Positions 47,515-57,578 of a stretch of 64,000 nt of DNA are shown piece by piece. Made by a program: the position numbers and the translations under genes. Position 1 is the stretch's first letter; the number at the start of each line of letters is the position of its first letter. Under the pieces are notes generated by a model, which saw nothing but the letters and a program-made list of their open reading frames with translations, had not been told where the DNA came from and ran no database searches. The DNA is from Erwinia persicina NBRC 102418 (GTDB taxonomy: Bacteria; Pseudomonadota; Gammaproteobacteria; Enterobacterales; Enterobacteriaceae), in assembly GCF_001571305.1 (NCBI RefSeq), contig NZ_BCTN01000007.1:62001-126000 (forward strand), given 5' to 3'.

Positions 47515-48525
47515 ATGAGTCAGTTATATCAACGTCACTTCCTCAGGCTGCTCGATTTCACCCCTGCTGAAATCAACGGCTTGCTGGCGCTGGCGTCCAC
47601 GTTGAAGACCGATAAGAAAAATGGCGAAGAGACTCCGCACCTGAAAGGGAAGAATATTGCGCTCATCTTCGAAAAAGACTCGACCCGTACCCGATGCTCT
47701 TTCGAAGTTGCCGCTTACGATCAGGGAGCAAACGTCACCTATCTGGGCCCGAGCGGCAGCCAGATCGGCCATAAAGAGTCGATGAAGGATACCGCCCGCG
47801 TGCTGGGCCGCATGTATCACGCCATTCAGTATCGCGGTCACGGCCAGGCGCTGGTTGAGTCGCTGGCCGAACATGCTGGTGTGCCGGTGTGGAACGGGCT
47901 GACCAATGAGTTTCACCCGACCCAGCTGCTGGCTGACCTGCTCACCATGCAGGAGCACCTGCCGGAAAAAGCCTTCAGCCAGATGACGCTGGCCTACGTG
48001 GGCGATACCCATAACAATATGGGGAATACCCTGCTGGAGGCCGCCGCGCTGACCGGTCTGGATCTGCGTCTGGTCGCGCCGAAAAGCTGCTGGCCGGATG
48101 CCGCGCTGGTGGCCGAATGCCGCCAGGTGGCTGAAAAAACCGGGGCGACGATCACCCTGACCGAAGACATTGCGCAGGGCGTGAAAGGCGCGGACTTTAT
48201 CTATACCGACGTCTGGGTGTCGATGGGTGAACCGAAAGAAGTCTGGCAGGAACGTATCGCGTTGCTGCGCCCTTACCAGGTCAATATGGCCATGCTGCAG
48301 GCCACCGGCAACCCGCAGGTGAAGTTCCTGCACTGCCTGCCCGCCTTCCACGACGACCAGACCACGCTGGGCCAGCAAATGGCGCAGCAGTACGATCTCC
48401 ACGGCGGGATGGAAGTGACCGATGAGGTGTTTGAATCGCCGCACAGCGTGGTGTTCGATCAGGCAGAAAACCGCCTGCACACCATTAAAGCCGTGATGGT
48501 GGCCACGCTGGCGCAGCAGGGATAA
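47515..48525 (+). CDS. argF: Ornithine carbamoyltransferase
   Basis: A 336-residue OTCase, equivalent to E. coli ArgI, joining carbamoyl phosphate and ornithine to citrulline in arginine synthesis. The carbamoyl-phosphate loop [17 protein letters not shown], the HPTQ motif in [17 protein letters not shown], and the ornithine loop HCLPAFHD are present. The open frame extends upstream to 47479, but GGAG at 47505-47508 and homology fix the start at 47515. ARG boxes upstream indicate ArgR repression. Confidence 0.96.
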   Translation: MSQLYQRHFLRLLDFTPAEINGLLALASTLKTDKKNGEETPHLKGKNIALIFEKDSTRTRCSFEVAAYDQGANVTYLGPSGSQIGHKESMKDTARVLGRMYHAIQYRGHGQALVESLAEHAGVPVWNGLTNEFHPTQLLADLLTMQEHLPEKAFSQMTLAYVGDTHNNMGNTLLEAAALTGLDLRLVAPKSCWPDAALVAECRQVAEKTGATITLTEDIAQGVKGADFIYTDVWVSMGEPKEVWQERIALLRPYQVNMAMLQATGNPQVKFLHCLPAFHDDQTTLGQQMAQQYDLHGGMEVTDEVFESPHSVVFDQAENRLHTIKAVMVATLAQQG

Positions 48526-48564
48526 ATCAGGCCGGGCAAACGATTACGTCGCTGCGTTTTTCAC

Positions 48565-48592
48565 TTGCCGCCGCCGGGTGAATGCGTATAAT
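48565..48592 (+). promoter_or_regulatory. pyrBI promoter
   Basis: TTGCCG (48565-48570), 16-bp spacer, TATAAT (48587-48592), a consensus sigma-70 promoter about 25 bases before the leader peptide start. This is where the pyrBI promoter sits in E. coli relatives. Confidence 0.75.
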
Positions 48593-48616
48593 GCACCCCG
48601 TTTGCCGGGAGGATGC

Positions 48617-48709
48617 ATGAAACTGAGCCGCATTAATCAAGCCGTACTGACGCGCCGTACTACAGGCGGGCAGCACCGTTTTTCCTTCCGTGGCATGACC
48701 GATCGTTAA
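48617..48709 (+). CDS. pyrL: pyrBI leader peptide PyrL
   Basis: A 30-codon leader (MKLSRINQAVLTRRTTGG, ending GMTDR) with GGGAGG at 48607-48612 as ribosome-binding site. A T-rich tract at 48678-48689 (GTTTTTCCTTCC) is where RNA polymerase would pause when UTP is low, letting ribosomes follow closely and disrupt the attenuator just after the stop codon. This is the known pyrBI control logic; the peptide sequence itself differs from the E. coli one, as expected since only its translation matters. Confidence 0.82.
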   Translation: MKLSRINQAVLTRRTTGGQHRFSFRGMTDR

Positions 48710-48713
48710 GAAA

Positions 48714-48738
48714 GCCCCTCAATGAGGGGCTTTTTTTT
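48714..48738 (+). terminator. pyrBI attenuator
   Basis: Stem GCCCCTC (48714-48720) with GAGGGGC (48724-48730), loop AAT, then eight T residues. It begins five bases after the pyrL stop and lies about 95 bases before pyrB, the arrangement of a UTP-sensitive attenuator. Confidence 0.92.
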
Positions 48739-48832
48739 GCCCGCATTTCAATGCTGAAACGTTGCTCTGTCGCCGTCCTGAGGCCGCCCCACCGCGCTGC
48801 ACCGGGATTGATGACCAGCACAAGGAGTGGAA

Positions 48833-49768
48833 ATGGCTAACCCCCTGTATCAAAAACACATCATCTCAATTAATGATCTCAACCGCGATGAGCTGGAACT
48901 GGTATTGCGTACCGCAGCCAGCCTGAAAGCTAACCCGCAGCCCGAGCTGCTGAAACATAACGTGATTGCCAGCTGCTTCTTTGAAGCGTCCACCCGTACC
49001 CGCCTCTCTTTTGAAACGGCGATGCACCGTCTGGGCGCGTCGGTGGTCGGCTTTGCCGATGGCGGTAACACGTCGCTGGGCAAGAAAGGCGAAACCCTGG
49101 CCGATACCATCTCGGTGATCGGCACCTATGTGGACGCGATTGTGATGCGTCATCCGCAGGAGGGCGCTGCCCGCCTGGCCACGGAGTTTTCCAACGGCGT
49201 ACCGGTGCTGAACGCGGGCGACGGCGCTAACCAGCACCCGACCCAGACGCTGCTTGATCTGTTTACCCTGCAGGAAACCCAGGGCCGCCTGAATAACCTC
49301 AGCGTGGCGATGGTCGGTGACCTGAAATATGGCCGTACCGTCCATTCACTGACTCAGGCGCTGGCGAAGTTTGAAGGCAACCGCTTCTACTTTATCGCCC
49401 CCGATGCGCTGGCGATGCCGGCCTACATTACCGACATGCTCGACGAAAAAGGCATTGTCTGGACGCGCCACGACAGCATTGAAGAAGTGGTGCCGCAGGT
49501 GGACATTCTGTATATGACCCGCGTGCAGAAAGAGCGCCTCGACCCGTCGGAATACGCCAACGTCAAAGCCCAGTTTATTCTGCGCGCTGCCGACCTCGCG
49601 GGCGCACGTGAGAACATGAAAGTGCTGCATCCGCTGCCGCGCATTGACGAAATCGACACTGACGTTGACCGCACGCCGCACGCCTGGTATTTCCAGCAGG
49701 CAGGTAACGGCATCTACGCACGCCAGGCGCTTCTGGCGCTGGTACTGAACAGCGAACCGGTTCTGTAA
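48833..49768 (+). CDS. pyrB: Aspartate carbamoyltransferase catalytic chain
   Basis: A 311-residue ATCase catalytic subunit, the first committed step of pyrimidine synthesis. Carbamoyl-phosphate site [51 protein letters not shown] and the aspartate loop HPLPRIDEI are all present. Two ATGs are possible; 48833 (MANPLYQKH) matches E. coli, with AAGGAG upstream. Forms the c6r6 holoenzyme with PyrI, whose gene starts 12 bases later. Controlled by the pyrL attenuator. Confidence 0.97.
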   Translation: MANPLYQKHIISINDLNRDELELVLRTAASLKANPQPELLKHNVIASCFFEASTRTRLSFETAMHRLGASVVGFADGGNTSLGKKGETLADTISVIGTYVDAIVMRHPQEGAARLATEFSNGVPVLNAGDGANQHPTQTLLDLFTLQETQGRLNNLSVAMVGDLKYGRTVHSLTQALAKFEGNRFYFIAPDALAMPAYITDMLDEKGIVWTRHDSIEEVVPQVDILYMTRVQKERLDPSEYANVKAQFILRAADLAGARENMKVLHPLPRIDEIDTDVDRTPHAWYFQQAGNGIYARQALLALVLNSEPVL

Positions 49769-49780
49769 GGGGATAAGCAC

Positions 49781-50245
49781 ATGACGCAAGATAATAAATT
49801 ACAGGTTGAAGCGATCAAACGCGGCACGGTGATTGACCATATCCCGGCGCAGGTGGGTTTTAAGCTGCTGTCCCTGTTCCGCCTGACGGAAACCGACCAG
49901 CGCATCACCATTGGTCTGAACCTGCCCTCCGGTGAGCTGGGGCGTAAGGATCTGATCAAGATTGAAAACACCTTCCTGACCGATGACCAGATCAACCAGC
50001 TGGCGGTCTATGCCCCGCACGCCACCGTCAACCGTATTGATGATTACAACGTGGTGGCGAAGATTGCCCCGACGCTGCCGGACCGTATTGACCGCGTGCT
50101 TACCTGCCCGAACAGCAACTGCATCAGCCGGACGGAACCTGTGTTTTCCAGCTTTGCGGTGAAGCAGCGGCAGGATGAGCTGCACCTGAAATGCAAATAC
50201 TGCGAGAAAGAGTTCGCGCACTCTGTGGTGATGGCAAACGATTAA
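49781..50245 (+). CDS. pyrI: Aspartate carbamoyltransferase regulatory chain
   Basis: A 154-residue regulatory subunit that binds CTP/UTP (inhibitory) and ATP (activating) in its N-terminal domain ([23 protein letters not shown]). The C-terminal zinc domain has the four cysteines in CPNSNC and CKYC. It contacts PyrB through that zinc domain. The gene is cotranscribed with pyrB, and ridA follows after 73 bases, the conserved order. Confidence 0.97.
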   Translation: MTQDNKLQVEAIKRGTVIDHIPAQVGFKLLSLFRLTETDQRITIGLNLPSGELGRKDLIKIENTFLTDDQINQLAVYAPHATVNRIDDYNVVAKIAPTLPDRIDRVLTCPNSNCISRTEPVFSSFAVKQRQDELHLKCKYCEKEFAHSVVMAND

Positions 50246-50318
50246 AGCCGTTTGCATTTCGCCGCCCCGGTGGGCAGGATGGGCTGTCCCCTCTTATCAG
50301 ACACATTCAGGAGAAACT

Positions 50319-50705
50319 ATGTCTCGCGAAATCAGTACGGAAAACGCGCCAGCGGCTATCGGCCCTTATGTTCAGGGTGTCGATCTTGGCAGCATGATCA
50401 TCACTTCAGGCCAGATCCCGGTTGATCCGAAAACTGGCACGGTGGCAGAAGATATCGCCGCTCAGGCACGCCAGTCGCTGGAGAACGTGCAGGCCATTGT
50501 GGAAGCCGCAGGGCTGAAGGTGGGTGACATCGTTAAGACCACGGTTTTTGTGAAGGATCTGAACGACTTCGCCACGGTAAACGCCACCTATGAAGCGTTT
50601 TTCACTGAACACCAGGCCGCCTTCCCGGCGCGTTCGTGCGTGGAAGTGGCGCGTCTGCCAAAAGATGTGAAGATTGAAATCGAGGCCATTGCCCTTCGTC
50701 GTTAA
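50319..50705 (+). CDS. ridA: Enamine/imine deaminase RidA
   Basis: A 128-residue RidA (YjgF), a trimer that hydrolyses reactive 2-aminoacrylate and other enamines made by PLP enzymes, protecting those enzymes. Family features are AIGPYVQGVDLGSMIITSGQIPVD, FVKDLNDFATVNATYEAFF and PARSCVEVARLPKDVKIEIEAIA with the catalytic Arg. AGGAG precedes the ATG. It is followed by a strong bidirectional hairpin. Confidence 0.96.
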   Translation: MSREISTENAPAAIGPYVQGVDLGSMIITSGQIPVDPKTGTVAEDIAAQARQSLENVQAIVEAAGLKVGDIVKTTVFVKDLNDFATVNATYEAFFTEHQAAFPARSCVEVARLPKDVKIEIEAIALRR

Positions 50706-50717
50706 CCGGCGCGCGGC

Positions 50718-50748
50718 CGTCAGGGGCGACAGCCGATCGCCCCTGACG
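50718..50748. terminator. Terminator between ridA and the hexosaminidase gene
   Basis: A perfect 12-bp stem (CGTCAGGGGCGA with TCGCCCCTGACG) between two convergent genes, followed by GGTTATTT on the plus strand. Confidence 0.7.
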
Positions 50749-50750
50749 GG

Positions 50751-53123
50751 TTATTTCCCGTAACGTAACAGCTTCTCGATCGGATAGACCAGCGCGATCA
50801 CCACTTCATCCTGCGTCAGCGCCGCCTGATCCAGGCGCTGATGCATCCTGGCCACTTCGCGTGCACCGAACGTTCGCTCCTTTTCTATCGCTTCCAGCAG
50901 CGAAAGCCCCATCTGACTGATCTCCTCAACCTGTTCGGCAACCGGCATCAGCGCCCGCAGCTGCGGACTTTGTGCCAGCACCGGAGCGACCTGGGGAATA
51001 TTCTGCCGCCACTGTTCCAGCTGACGACGGATGGCCAGCGCCGCCTGGCGGTTACCCCGGTTGGCTATCAGCGCGTCCACCTGACGATCCAGTTCACGAA
51101 CGTTATTGCTCTCGCTGGGCAGCACATCCGCCAGACGGTTGAGCGGTTCTGCCTGAGTGTAATGTCCGGCCTGATATTTCAGATGCTGGCGGGTGTAAAA
51201 CTGCGCCGGCTCCAGTGCCTGTGCAAAGATTTGCAGCGCAACCGTGTCGCTGCTGTTGGCCAGGCGCATCATCTGCAGCTGGGTTTCCGCGTGCTGCTGC
51301 AGCCCCACCGAGACCGCCGACCAGCTGTCTACCGACGCCAGGCGCTGATACATGTTCTGCTCGTCATTGATGCCGGAAGCTGACCACAGCCGTTCAGCCA
51401 CCACAAATGCCCGGGGCCACAGCCGCACGTCAATGACGTTCTCATCCACGATTTCACTCCACAGCGCCGCCTCGCCGCCCAGCAGGTTAGCCCGCAGCTG
51501 CGCGTCATCCGGCAGTGCGGGCCGTATTCCCGCCGGGATCTGCGCCAGCCGGCTGCCTACCGTTGGATAACGCACGTTACCAATGCGCCAGTAGCCGCTC
51601 ATCGTGTCGCCGGCCAGAGTCAGCACCGGACGCAGCTCTCCCATCCAGCTGTCAACGCGGAAGGTAAACTGGGTGGGAGAGAGCCAGCGGATCTCACGTA
51701 CCATGCGGCGGGAGCGTCCGTCGAAGTCGATAAAACCACGCCATCCCCCCCGCCCGTCAATCAGCGTCACGCTGCCTTTCAGCGGGTTGCCCTTCAGTCG
51801 GGGCAGCGTAAATGCCCAGCTCTGTGCCACCTCTCCTTCGACGACGCGGTCGGCATCGTTCAGCCCCTGCGGCCAGACTTCGTTACGGTAGTGGAAAGCC
51901 GCAGGCTGCGCCTGATCAAGATAGAAACCGGTGGAGAGGATGCTGCGGTAGTTATTCTTTGCCGCTTCGCCCAGCGCATCCTGGCCGCGCCAGGACTGGA
52001 TCAGGATGCTGCGCGGCAGATCGGGGTGAGCAATCTCGTCCCAGCCAACCATGCGCCGCTGGTGTGTTTCCAGGATCTTCTCCACACGCTGATTAAAATA
52101 CGCCTGCAGCGCGTGGCTGTCCTTCAACCCTTTCTGCTGCATAAACTGCCGGATCGACGCCGAGGCATTCCACTGGCTGGCATCCACCTCATCCCCACCA
52201 ATATGCAGGTACGGATCCGGGAAAATGGCCGCCACTTCACCCACCAGCGTATCAATAAACTGATAAACCTGTTCACTGGACGGATCGAGCAGCGGTTTGA
52301 ACACTCCCCAGCCGCGCTCCATCTGGTACGGCCCCGGTGCCGATATCAGCTCGGGCATCGCCACCGCCAGCGCGGAGGCGTGGCCGGGAAAGTCAATCTC
52401 CGGCACAACGCGCACCCCCCGGCTGGCCGCATAACTGACGATCTCGCGCATCTGCTGCTGGCTGTACCACAGGCCGTCGCTGGCTTTTTCCTGTAACTGG
52501 GGATAGTGGTCAGACGCAAAGCGCCAGCCCTGGTCATCGGTCAGATGCCAGTGAAAGACGTTCATTTTCGCCGCCGCGATACCGTCAATCTGACGTTTCA
52601 GGGTCTCAATGGGGAGAAAGTGGCGGGCGGAATCAATCAGGATGCCGCGCCAGGGAAAGCGCGGATAGTCATTAATAGTGATCAGCGGCACGGTACCGTT
52701 GTGCACCAGCTGCAGCAGCGTTTCCATGCCGCGCATCGCGCCAAAACGGGTTTTTGCCTCAAGCACGATCCCGTCGGTACTGACCTTCAGCTGATAGCTT
52801 TCATCGCTGTCCGGCTGGGGGATCGCCGCCACCGGATGCGCAATACGGATCTGTAATGAGGTCGCACTGGCTGAGGTCGGCAACGACGGGTTACCCGTCT
52901 GTCGTGCCAGCCGTTTCTGCCAGCGCGGCAGCGCCTCGCGCAGGCTGTCGCCCTGTACCTGGATCGCCAGCGGCGTGGTCAGCGTCACTCGCCCTTCACC
53001 TTGCGGCTGCTCCACCTGCTGCGGCCACGGCATCAGCGGCAGCGTGCGGGCCGGGCTGGCAGCTACCGAAAACGACAGGATCAGGGAACAGGTAAGCAGC
53101 AGGCAGCGCAGTGACCATGGCAT
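50751..53123 (-). CDS. GH20 beta-N-acetylhexosaminidase, secreted
   Basis: A 790-residue family 20 glycosidase with a signal peptide (cleavage near SVAASPA), so periplasmic or outer-membrane associated. An N-terminal GH20b domain is followed by the TIM barrel (YPRFPWRGILIDSARHFLP, KMNVFHWHLTDDQGWRF). The catalytic pair is Asp311-Glu312 in HIGGDEVD, which works with the substrate's acetamido group. It probably releases GlcNAc from chitobiose or glycans. A C-terminal extension of about 200 helical residues is present. The gene stands alone, divergent from treC, without chitin-operon neighbours. Confidence 0.92.
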   Translation of the reverse strand: MPWSLRCLLLTCSLILSFSVAASPARTLPLMPWPQQVEQPQGEGRVTLTTPLAIQVQGDSLREALPRWQKRLARQTGNPSLPTSASATSLQIRIAHPVAAIPQPDSDESYQLKVSTDGIVLEAKTRFGAMRGMETLLQLVHNGTVPLITINDYPRFPWRGILIDSARHFLPIETLKRQIDGIAAAKMNVFHWHLTDDQGWRFASDHYPQLQEKASDGLWYSQQQMREIVSYAASRGVRVVPEIDFPGHASALAVAMPELISAPGPYQMERGWGVFKPLLDPSSEQVYQFIDTLVGEVAAIFPDPYLHIGGDEVDASQWNASASIRQFMQQKGLKDSHALQAYFNQRVEKILETHQRRMVGWDEIAHPDLPRSILIQSWRGQDALGEAAKNNYRSILSTGFYLDQAQPAAFHYRNEVWPQGLNDADRVVEGEVAQSWAFTLPRLKGNPLKGSVTLIDGRGGWRGFIDFDGRSRRMVREIRWLSPTQFTFRVDSWMGELRPVLTLAGDTMSGYWRIGNVRYPTVGSRLAQIPAGIRPALPDDAQLRANLLGGEAALWSEIVDENVIDVRLWPRAFVVAERLWSASGINDEQNMYQRLASVDSWSAVSVGLQQHAETQLQMMRLANSSDTVALQIFAQALEPAQFYTRQHLKYQAGHYTQAEPLNRLADVLPSESNNVRELDRQVDALIANRGNRQAALAIRRQLEQWRQNIPQVAPVLAQSPQLRALMPVAEQVEEISQMGLSLLEAIEKERTFGAREVARMHQRLDQAALTQDEVVIALVYPIEKLLRYGK

Positions 53124-53324
53124 ATAAGGGCATCCTTTTTTTGTGATGCACTCTTAAAACATAATTCGCTTGTCACATCAAGTTACACATCAGGAAAGCG
53201 ACCTTTGCGCGACATTTCGTCCCGATGATGTCATAAATCGGTACACACTATGCGGAATTGTCTCTCTGTGGCTAATCTTAGGGAATAACGCTCTCAGCAA
53301 CCCACTGGATATCAGGATTCAGCA

Positions 53325-54989
53325 ATGACAAATACTCCACCCTGGTGGCAGAACGGCGTAATTTATCAGATCTATCCCAAGAGTTTTCAGGACACCACCG
53401 GCAGCGGTACTGGCGATCTGCCCGGCGTAATCCAGCGGCTGGACTATCTGCAAACGCTGGGCGTTGATGCCATCTGGCTGACGCCATTTTATCTCTCTCC
53501 GCAGGTGGATAATGGCTATGACGTGGCGAACTATACCGCCATCGATCCGCAGTTTGGCACCCTCAATGATTTCGATAATCTGGTGGAGGAAACCCACCGG
53601 CGCGGGATGCGCATTATTCTGGATATGGTGTTTAATCATACGTCCACTCAGCATCACTGGTTCCATGAGGCGCTGGATCGCGACAGTCCCTATCGTTCTT
53701 ACTATATCTGGCGCGACGGGGCTCCCGGACAACTGCCGAATAACTGGATGTCCAAGTTTGGCGGCAGCGCCTGGCGCTGGCATCCGGAAAGCAGCCAGTA
53801 CTATATGCATCTGTGGGCACCGGAACAGGCCGAACTGAACTGGGAAAATGACAGCGTCCGCGCCGAGCTGAAGCAGGTGGTCAATTTCTGGGCCGACCGG
53901 GGCATTGACGGCCTGCGCCTGGATGTAATCAACCTGGTGTCCAAGCAGCAGGATTTTGCCGATGATCCGGGGGGCGACGGCCTGCGGCTGTACACCGATG
54001 GTCCGCGTATTCACGAGTTTATGCAGGAGATGAGCCGCGAGGTGTTTATTCCGCGTCAGCTGGTGACCGTAGGCGAAATGTCCTCCGCCACCCTGGAGCA
54101 CTGCCAGCGCTACGGGGCGCTGAGTGGCGAAGAGCTGTCGATGGTGTTCAGCTTCGATCATGTGGAGGTCGATTTTTATCAGGGCCAGAAGTGGACGCTG
54201 ACGCCGCTCAATCTGGTTGCACTGAAAGAGATATTTACCCACTGGCAGCAGGGTATGCACAACCAGGCGTGGAATGCGCTGTTCTGGTGTAATCATGACC
54301 AGCCACGGGTTGTCTCACGCTGGGGGGATGAGTTTAACTACCGGGTTGAATCTGCCAAGATGCTGGCCCTGGCCCTGCACGGCATGCAGGGCACCCCCTA
54401 TATTTTCCAGGGGGAAGAGCTGGGAATGACCAACCCGCACTTCACCCGCATTATCGATTATCGCGACATTGAAAGTCACAATATGTACGCGGAGCTGCGT
54501 TCCCAGGGCCGCGACAGCGATAACCTGCTGGCGATCCTCGCCAGTAAATCCCGTGATAACGGCCGCACGCCGATGCAGTGGGACGACAGTGAGAACGGCG
54601 GATTTACCCAGGGCACACCGTGGATTGGCATGGGCGACAATGTGAGCACCGTGAATGCGGCCGCCGCGCTGGCAGACCCGGACTCCGTTTTTTACTGCTA
54701 TCAAAAGCTGATCGCGCTGCGTAAACACTACGCCATCCTGACCCACGGGGACTACCTTGACCTGCTGCCTGACCATCCGCGCCTGTGGTGTTACTGCCGC
54801 CGGATAGCGGGGGAAACGCTGGTGGTGGCAACCAACTTCAGTGGTGAAACGCAGGTCTGGCATCCACCGGCTTACAGCGGCCACTGGGAAGTGTTAATCA
54901 GCAACTATGCCGATACGCACGTCACGCCGGGTGAAGTGATGCTGCGTCCCTGGGAGGCAGTGTGGTGGTATCAGAAAACCCTGCGGTAG
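53325..54989 (+). CDS. treC: Trehalose-6-phosphate hydrolase TreC
   Basis: A 554-residue GH13 enzyme splitting trehalose-6-phosphate into glucose and glucose-6-phosphate in the cytoplasm. It starts MTNTPPWWQNGVIYQIYPKSF, very close to E. coli TreC. The nucleophile Asp200 is in DGLRLDVIN, the acid Glu251 in TVGEMSSATLEHCQRY, and the third carboxylate in WCNHDQPRVVSRW. In E. coli treC follows treB (the PTS permease) and lies beside nrdD; here treB is absent from the neighbourhood, while nrdD is 4.4 kb further on. Trehalose uptake must depend on a permease elsewhere. Confidence 0.95.
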   Translation: MTNTPPWWQNGVIYQIYPKSFQDTTGSGTGDLPGVIQRLDYLQTLGVDAIWLTPFYLSPQVDNGYDVANYTAIDPQFGTLNDFDNLVEETHRRGMRIILDMVFNHTSTQHHWFHEALDRDSPYRSYYIWRDGAPGQLPNNWMSKFGGSAWRWHPESSQYYMHLWAPEQAELNWENDSVRAELKQVVNFWADRGIDGLRLDVINLVSKQQDFADDPGGDGLRLYTDGPRIHEFMQEMSREVFIPRQLVTVGEMSSATLEHCQRYGALSGEELSMVFSFDHVEVDFYQGQKWTLTPLNLVALKEIFTHWQQGMHNQAWNALFWCNHDQPRVVSRWGDEFNYRVESAKMLALALHGMQGTPYIFQGEELGMTNPHFTRIIDYRDIESHNMYAELRSQGRDSDNLLAILASKSRDNGRTPMQWDDSENGGFTQGTPWIGMGDNVSTVNAAAALADPDSVFYCYQKLIALRKHYAILTHGDYLDLLPDHPRLWCYCRRIAGETLVVATNFSGETQVWHPPAYSGHWEVLISNYADTHVTPGEVMLRPWEAVWWYQKTLR

Positions 54990-55025
54990 GGGCCGCGCGT
55001 TTGTTCCGGCTGGCCCATATCCCCG

Positions 55026-57578
55026 TTACGAAAACAGCGCAGTAAGATCGTCCGGGCTGAACTGGCCCGGTTCGCTCAGTTCATCATCCAGGATCTCACC
55101 GGCCAGATCGGCTTTTTGCTGCTGCATGGCGACGATCTTCTCTTCAATGGTGTTGGCGGCGATCAGCTTGTAGACAAACACCGGTTTATCCTGCCCGAGC
55201 CGGTAAGCACGATCGGTAGCCTGATTTTCTGCCGCCGGGTTCCACCAGGGATCGTAGTGGATCACGGTATCCGCCGCCGTCAGGTTCAGCCCGACGCCGC
55301 CCGCTTTCAGGCTGATCAGAAACACCGGCACTTCCCCCTCCTGAAAACGGCGCACGGGCTCATTGCGATCGCGCGTACTGCCGGTCAGCATCACGAAGGG
55401 AATACGTGCTTTCTGTAACTCTTCCGCAATAATGCCGAGCATGGTGGTGAACTGGGAGAAGATCAGAATGCGCCGATCCTCTGCCAGCAGGTCATGCAGC
55501 ATCTCGCGCAGCAGCGCCAGCTTGGCGGACTGTTTGACCCGTTCGGCACGCGGATCAGACATCAGGCGCGGATCGCAGCAGATCTGCCGTAATTTCAGCA
55601 ACGCGTCCAGCACCAGCAGATGGCTGCGCCCCGGCCCCTGCTGCTGCACTGCCAACTGCACCCGATCCTGCATGGCTTCCCGCACCTGGTCGTACAGGTC
55701 CCGCTGCGCGCCCTCCAGCGGTACGCTGCGGACGATGGTGTTTTTCGGCGGCAGCTCTTTGGCAACTTCCTGCTTGCGGCGGCGCAGCATAAACGGCCGC
55801 ACGCGTTTTGCCAGCAGCTCGCGCCGCACTTTGTCACCGTTGCGCTCGACCGGAATACGCCAGTTCTGGGTGAAGTCGCGCTCGCTGCCCAGGAAGCCAG
55901 GCAGAAGAAAATCAAACTGTGACCACAGCTCGCCAAGATGGTTTTCCAGTGGCGTTCCGGTCAGGCACAGGCGATGACGCGTCTTCAGGGTGCGGATCAC
56001 CGAGGCGGCACGCGAGGCGCTGTTCTTCACGTACTGCGCTTCATCAAGGATCAGCAGATGGTAGAAGTGTGCCACCAGTTGAGGCTGATCGCGCCACAGC
56101 AGCGAATAGGTGGTGATCACCACATCGTACTGCTCCAGCTGGTCGTAAAAATCTTTGCGCTGCGGCCCGGTCAGGGCCAGCACGCGCAGATCGGGCGCAA
56201 AGCGCCGGGCCTCACAGCACCAGTTGTGCACCAGGGTGGTCGGCACCACGATCAACGCCGGGCGATCCAGCCGCCCGGCCTCTTTTTCCAGCAGCAGATG
56301 CGCCAGCGTCTGGATGGTTTTTCCCAGCCCCATATCATCGGCCAGTACGCCCGCCAGCTGATGCTGACGCAGGAACTGCATCCAGTTCACCCCCTGCTGC
56401 TGATAATCACGCAGGGTCGCCTGCAATCCGGCAGGGGGAGCAATGGCCTGAATACCGCTGTTGCCACTCAGCCGTTCGGCCAGCTGGTGAACGGCATTAT
56501 CACCGTCAAAAATCCAGCGGCTGCGATCGTCCGACTGACTGAGCCGCCCGATGTCCCACGCCGCCAGCCTGAGCGGCTGCGCGGTGTCAAACAGATCGAT
56601 CAGATTGCCCACCAGCGGCTTAAGCTGGGCGGCGCGGAACAGCAGGCGCTGATTTTTATCATCACGCAGTTCAATCTGTTCATCGTCTGCGATCAGGCTG
56701 AGATTGCCGGACGTCCAGCGACGGTCACGCTCGAAAAGCTTTGCCAGCAGCGGCTCCAGCCGCACGCGACGGCGGCCAATCTTCATCGCCAGTTCCAGAT
56801 CGAACCAGCCATCCTCGCCCTGGATCGCACGCCCTTCTATCGCATCCACCTCGGAGACATTCCAGGTAAAATCATCATCCATGCTGATGCGCCAGCCGCG
56901 TTTGCGCAGCGCCGGCAGGCCTTTTTTAATAAAGTCGCGCCACTGCGGCGGCGTTGCCGGGGCAAAAATGGCCGGGGGCAACGGTGCGGGGGTGTAGATA
57001 TGGCCGGCAGGAATGGCGTTCAGCCCGGCCGAGTCAATCTGAGCCAGCCAGGACTGCTCCTCTTCGGTATGACGCTGAACGTGATAGCGCAGTCCCGAAC
57101 GGTCGCTGAAGCTCTCCGAACGACTACCGGCATCCACGCTAACCCCGGCGTAATCAAAGCTGACGGAGGCAAAGTCGAGACGCTTTTGCCGGTGGCCGTA
57201 ATGCCCGTAGCCGCTGATAAATTTGGCCCGGGACTGCAGCTGCAGCACCGGCACCGGCGTCGCCCGGATCGTGTCCAGCACCACCGTGACGTCCTGCTGG
57301 CGCGGCTGAAGATTAGCCAGCATCAGTGCCGCAACGTGCTTACAGTTATTCTTCACTGCGCAGCTGCACTCACCGCTGGCGAGCAGCCTGCCCTGCGGGC
57401 GGCTGAAATGCACCATCACGCTGAACGGTTCCGCTTTACGGCCCGGAACCTCCCCGGTTAACAGGTTATTCTGCCACTGAACATTCTGTACGCTGGCGAC
57501 CAGATCGCGCGCACGGGCAACGGTTCGCGAGCCGAGCCAGCGAATGACCTGTTTTTCGTTATAAGCGACGGACGACAT
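55026..57578 (-). CDS. SWIM zinc-finger SNF2-family helicase
   Basis: About 850 residues. An N-terminal SWIM zinc finger (CSCAVKNNCKHVAALML) precedes the SNF2 ATPase: Walker A LADDMGLGKTIQTLAHLLL, Walker B LLILDEAQYVKN, LCLTGTPLENHLGELWS, and the C-terminal helicase half (RILIFSQFTTML, AGGVGLNLTAADTVIHYDPWWNPAAENQATDRAYRLGQ). Such proteins remodel protein-DNA complexes; no specific function is established for this subfamily. The open frame extends to 57965, but MSSVAYNEKQVIRWLG at 57578 is the natural start. It converges on treC with only 36 bases between the stops. Confidence 0.88.
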   Translation of the reverse strand: MSSVAYNEKQVIRWLGSRTVARARDLVASVQNVQWQNNLLTGEVPGRKAEPFSVMVHFSRPQGRLLASGECSCAVKNNCKHVAALMLANLQPRQQDVTVVLDTIRATPVPVLQLQSRAKFISGYGHYGHRQKRLDFASVSFDYAGVSVDAGSRSESFSDRSGLRYHVQRHTEEEQSWLAQIDSAGLNAIPAGHIYTPAPLPPAIFAPATPPQWRDFIKKGLPALRKRGWRISMDDDFTWNVSEVDAIEGRAIQGEDGWFDLELAMKIGRRRVRLEPLLAKLFERDRRWTSGNLSLIADDEQIELRDDKNQRLLFRAAQLKPLVGNLIDLFDTAQPLRLAAWDIGRLSQSDDRSRWIFDGDNAVHQLAERLSGNSGIQAIAPPAGLQATLRDYQQQGVNWMQFLRQHQLAGVLADDMGLGKTIQTLAHLLLEKEAGRLDRPALIVVPTTLVHNWCCEARRFAPDLRVLALTGPQRKDFYDQLEQYDVVITTYSLLWRDQPQLVAHFYHLLILDEAQYVKNSASRAASVIRTLKTRHRLCLTGTPLENHLGELWSQFDFLLPGFLGSERDFTQNWRIPVERNGDKVRRELLAKRVRPFMLRRRKQEVAKELPPKNTIVRSVPLEGAQRDLYDQVREAMQDRVQLAVQQQGPGRSHLLVLDALLKLRQICCDPRLMSDPRAERVKQSAKLALLREMLHDLLAEDRRILIFSQFTTMLGIIAEELQKARIPFVMLTGSTRDRNEPVRRFQEGEVPVFLISLKAGGVGLNLTAADTVIHYDPWWNPAAENQATDRAYRLGQDKPVFVYKLIAANTIEEKIVAMQQQKADLAGEILDDELSEPGQFSPDDLTALFS

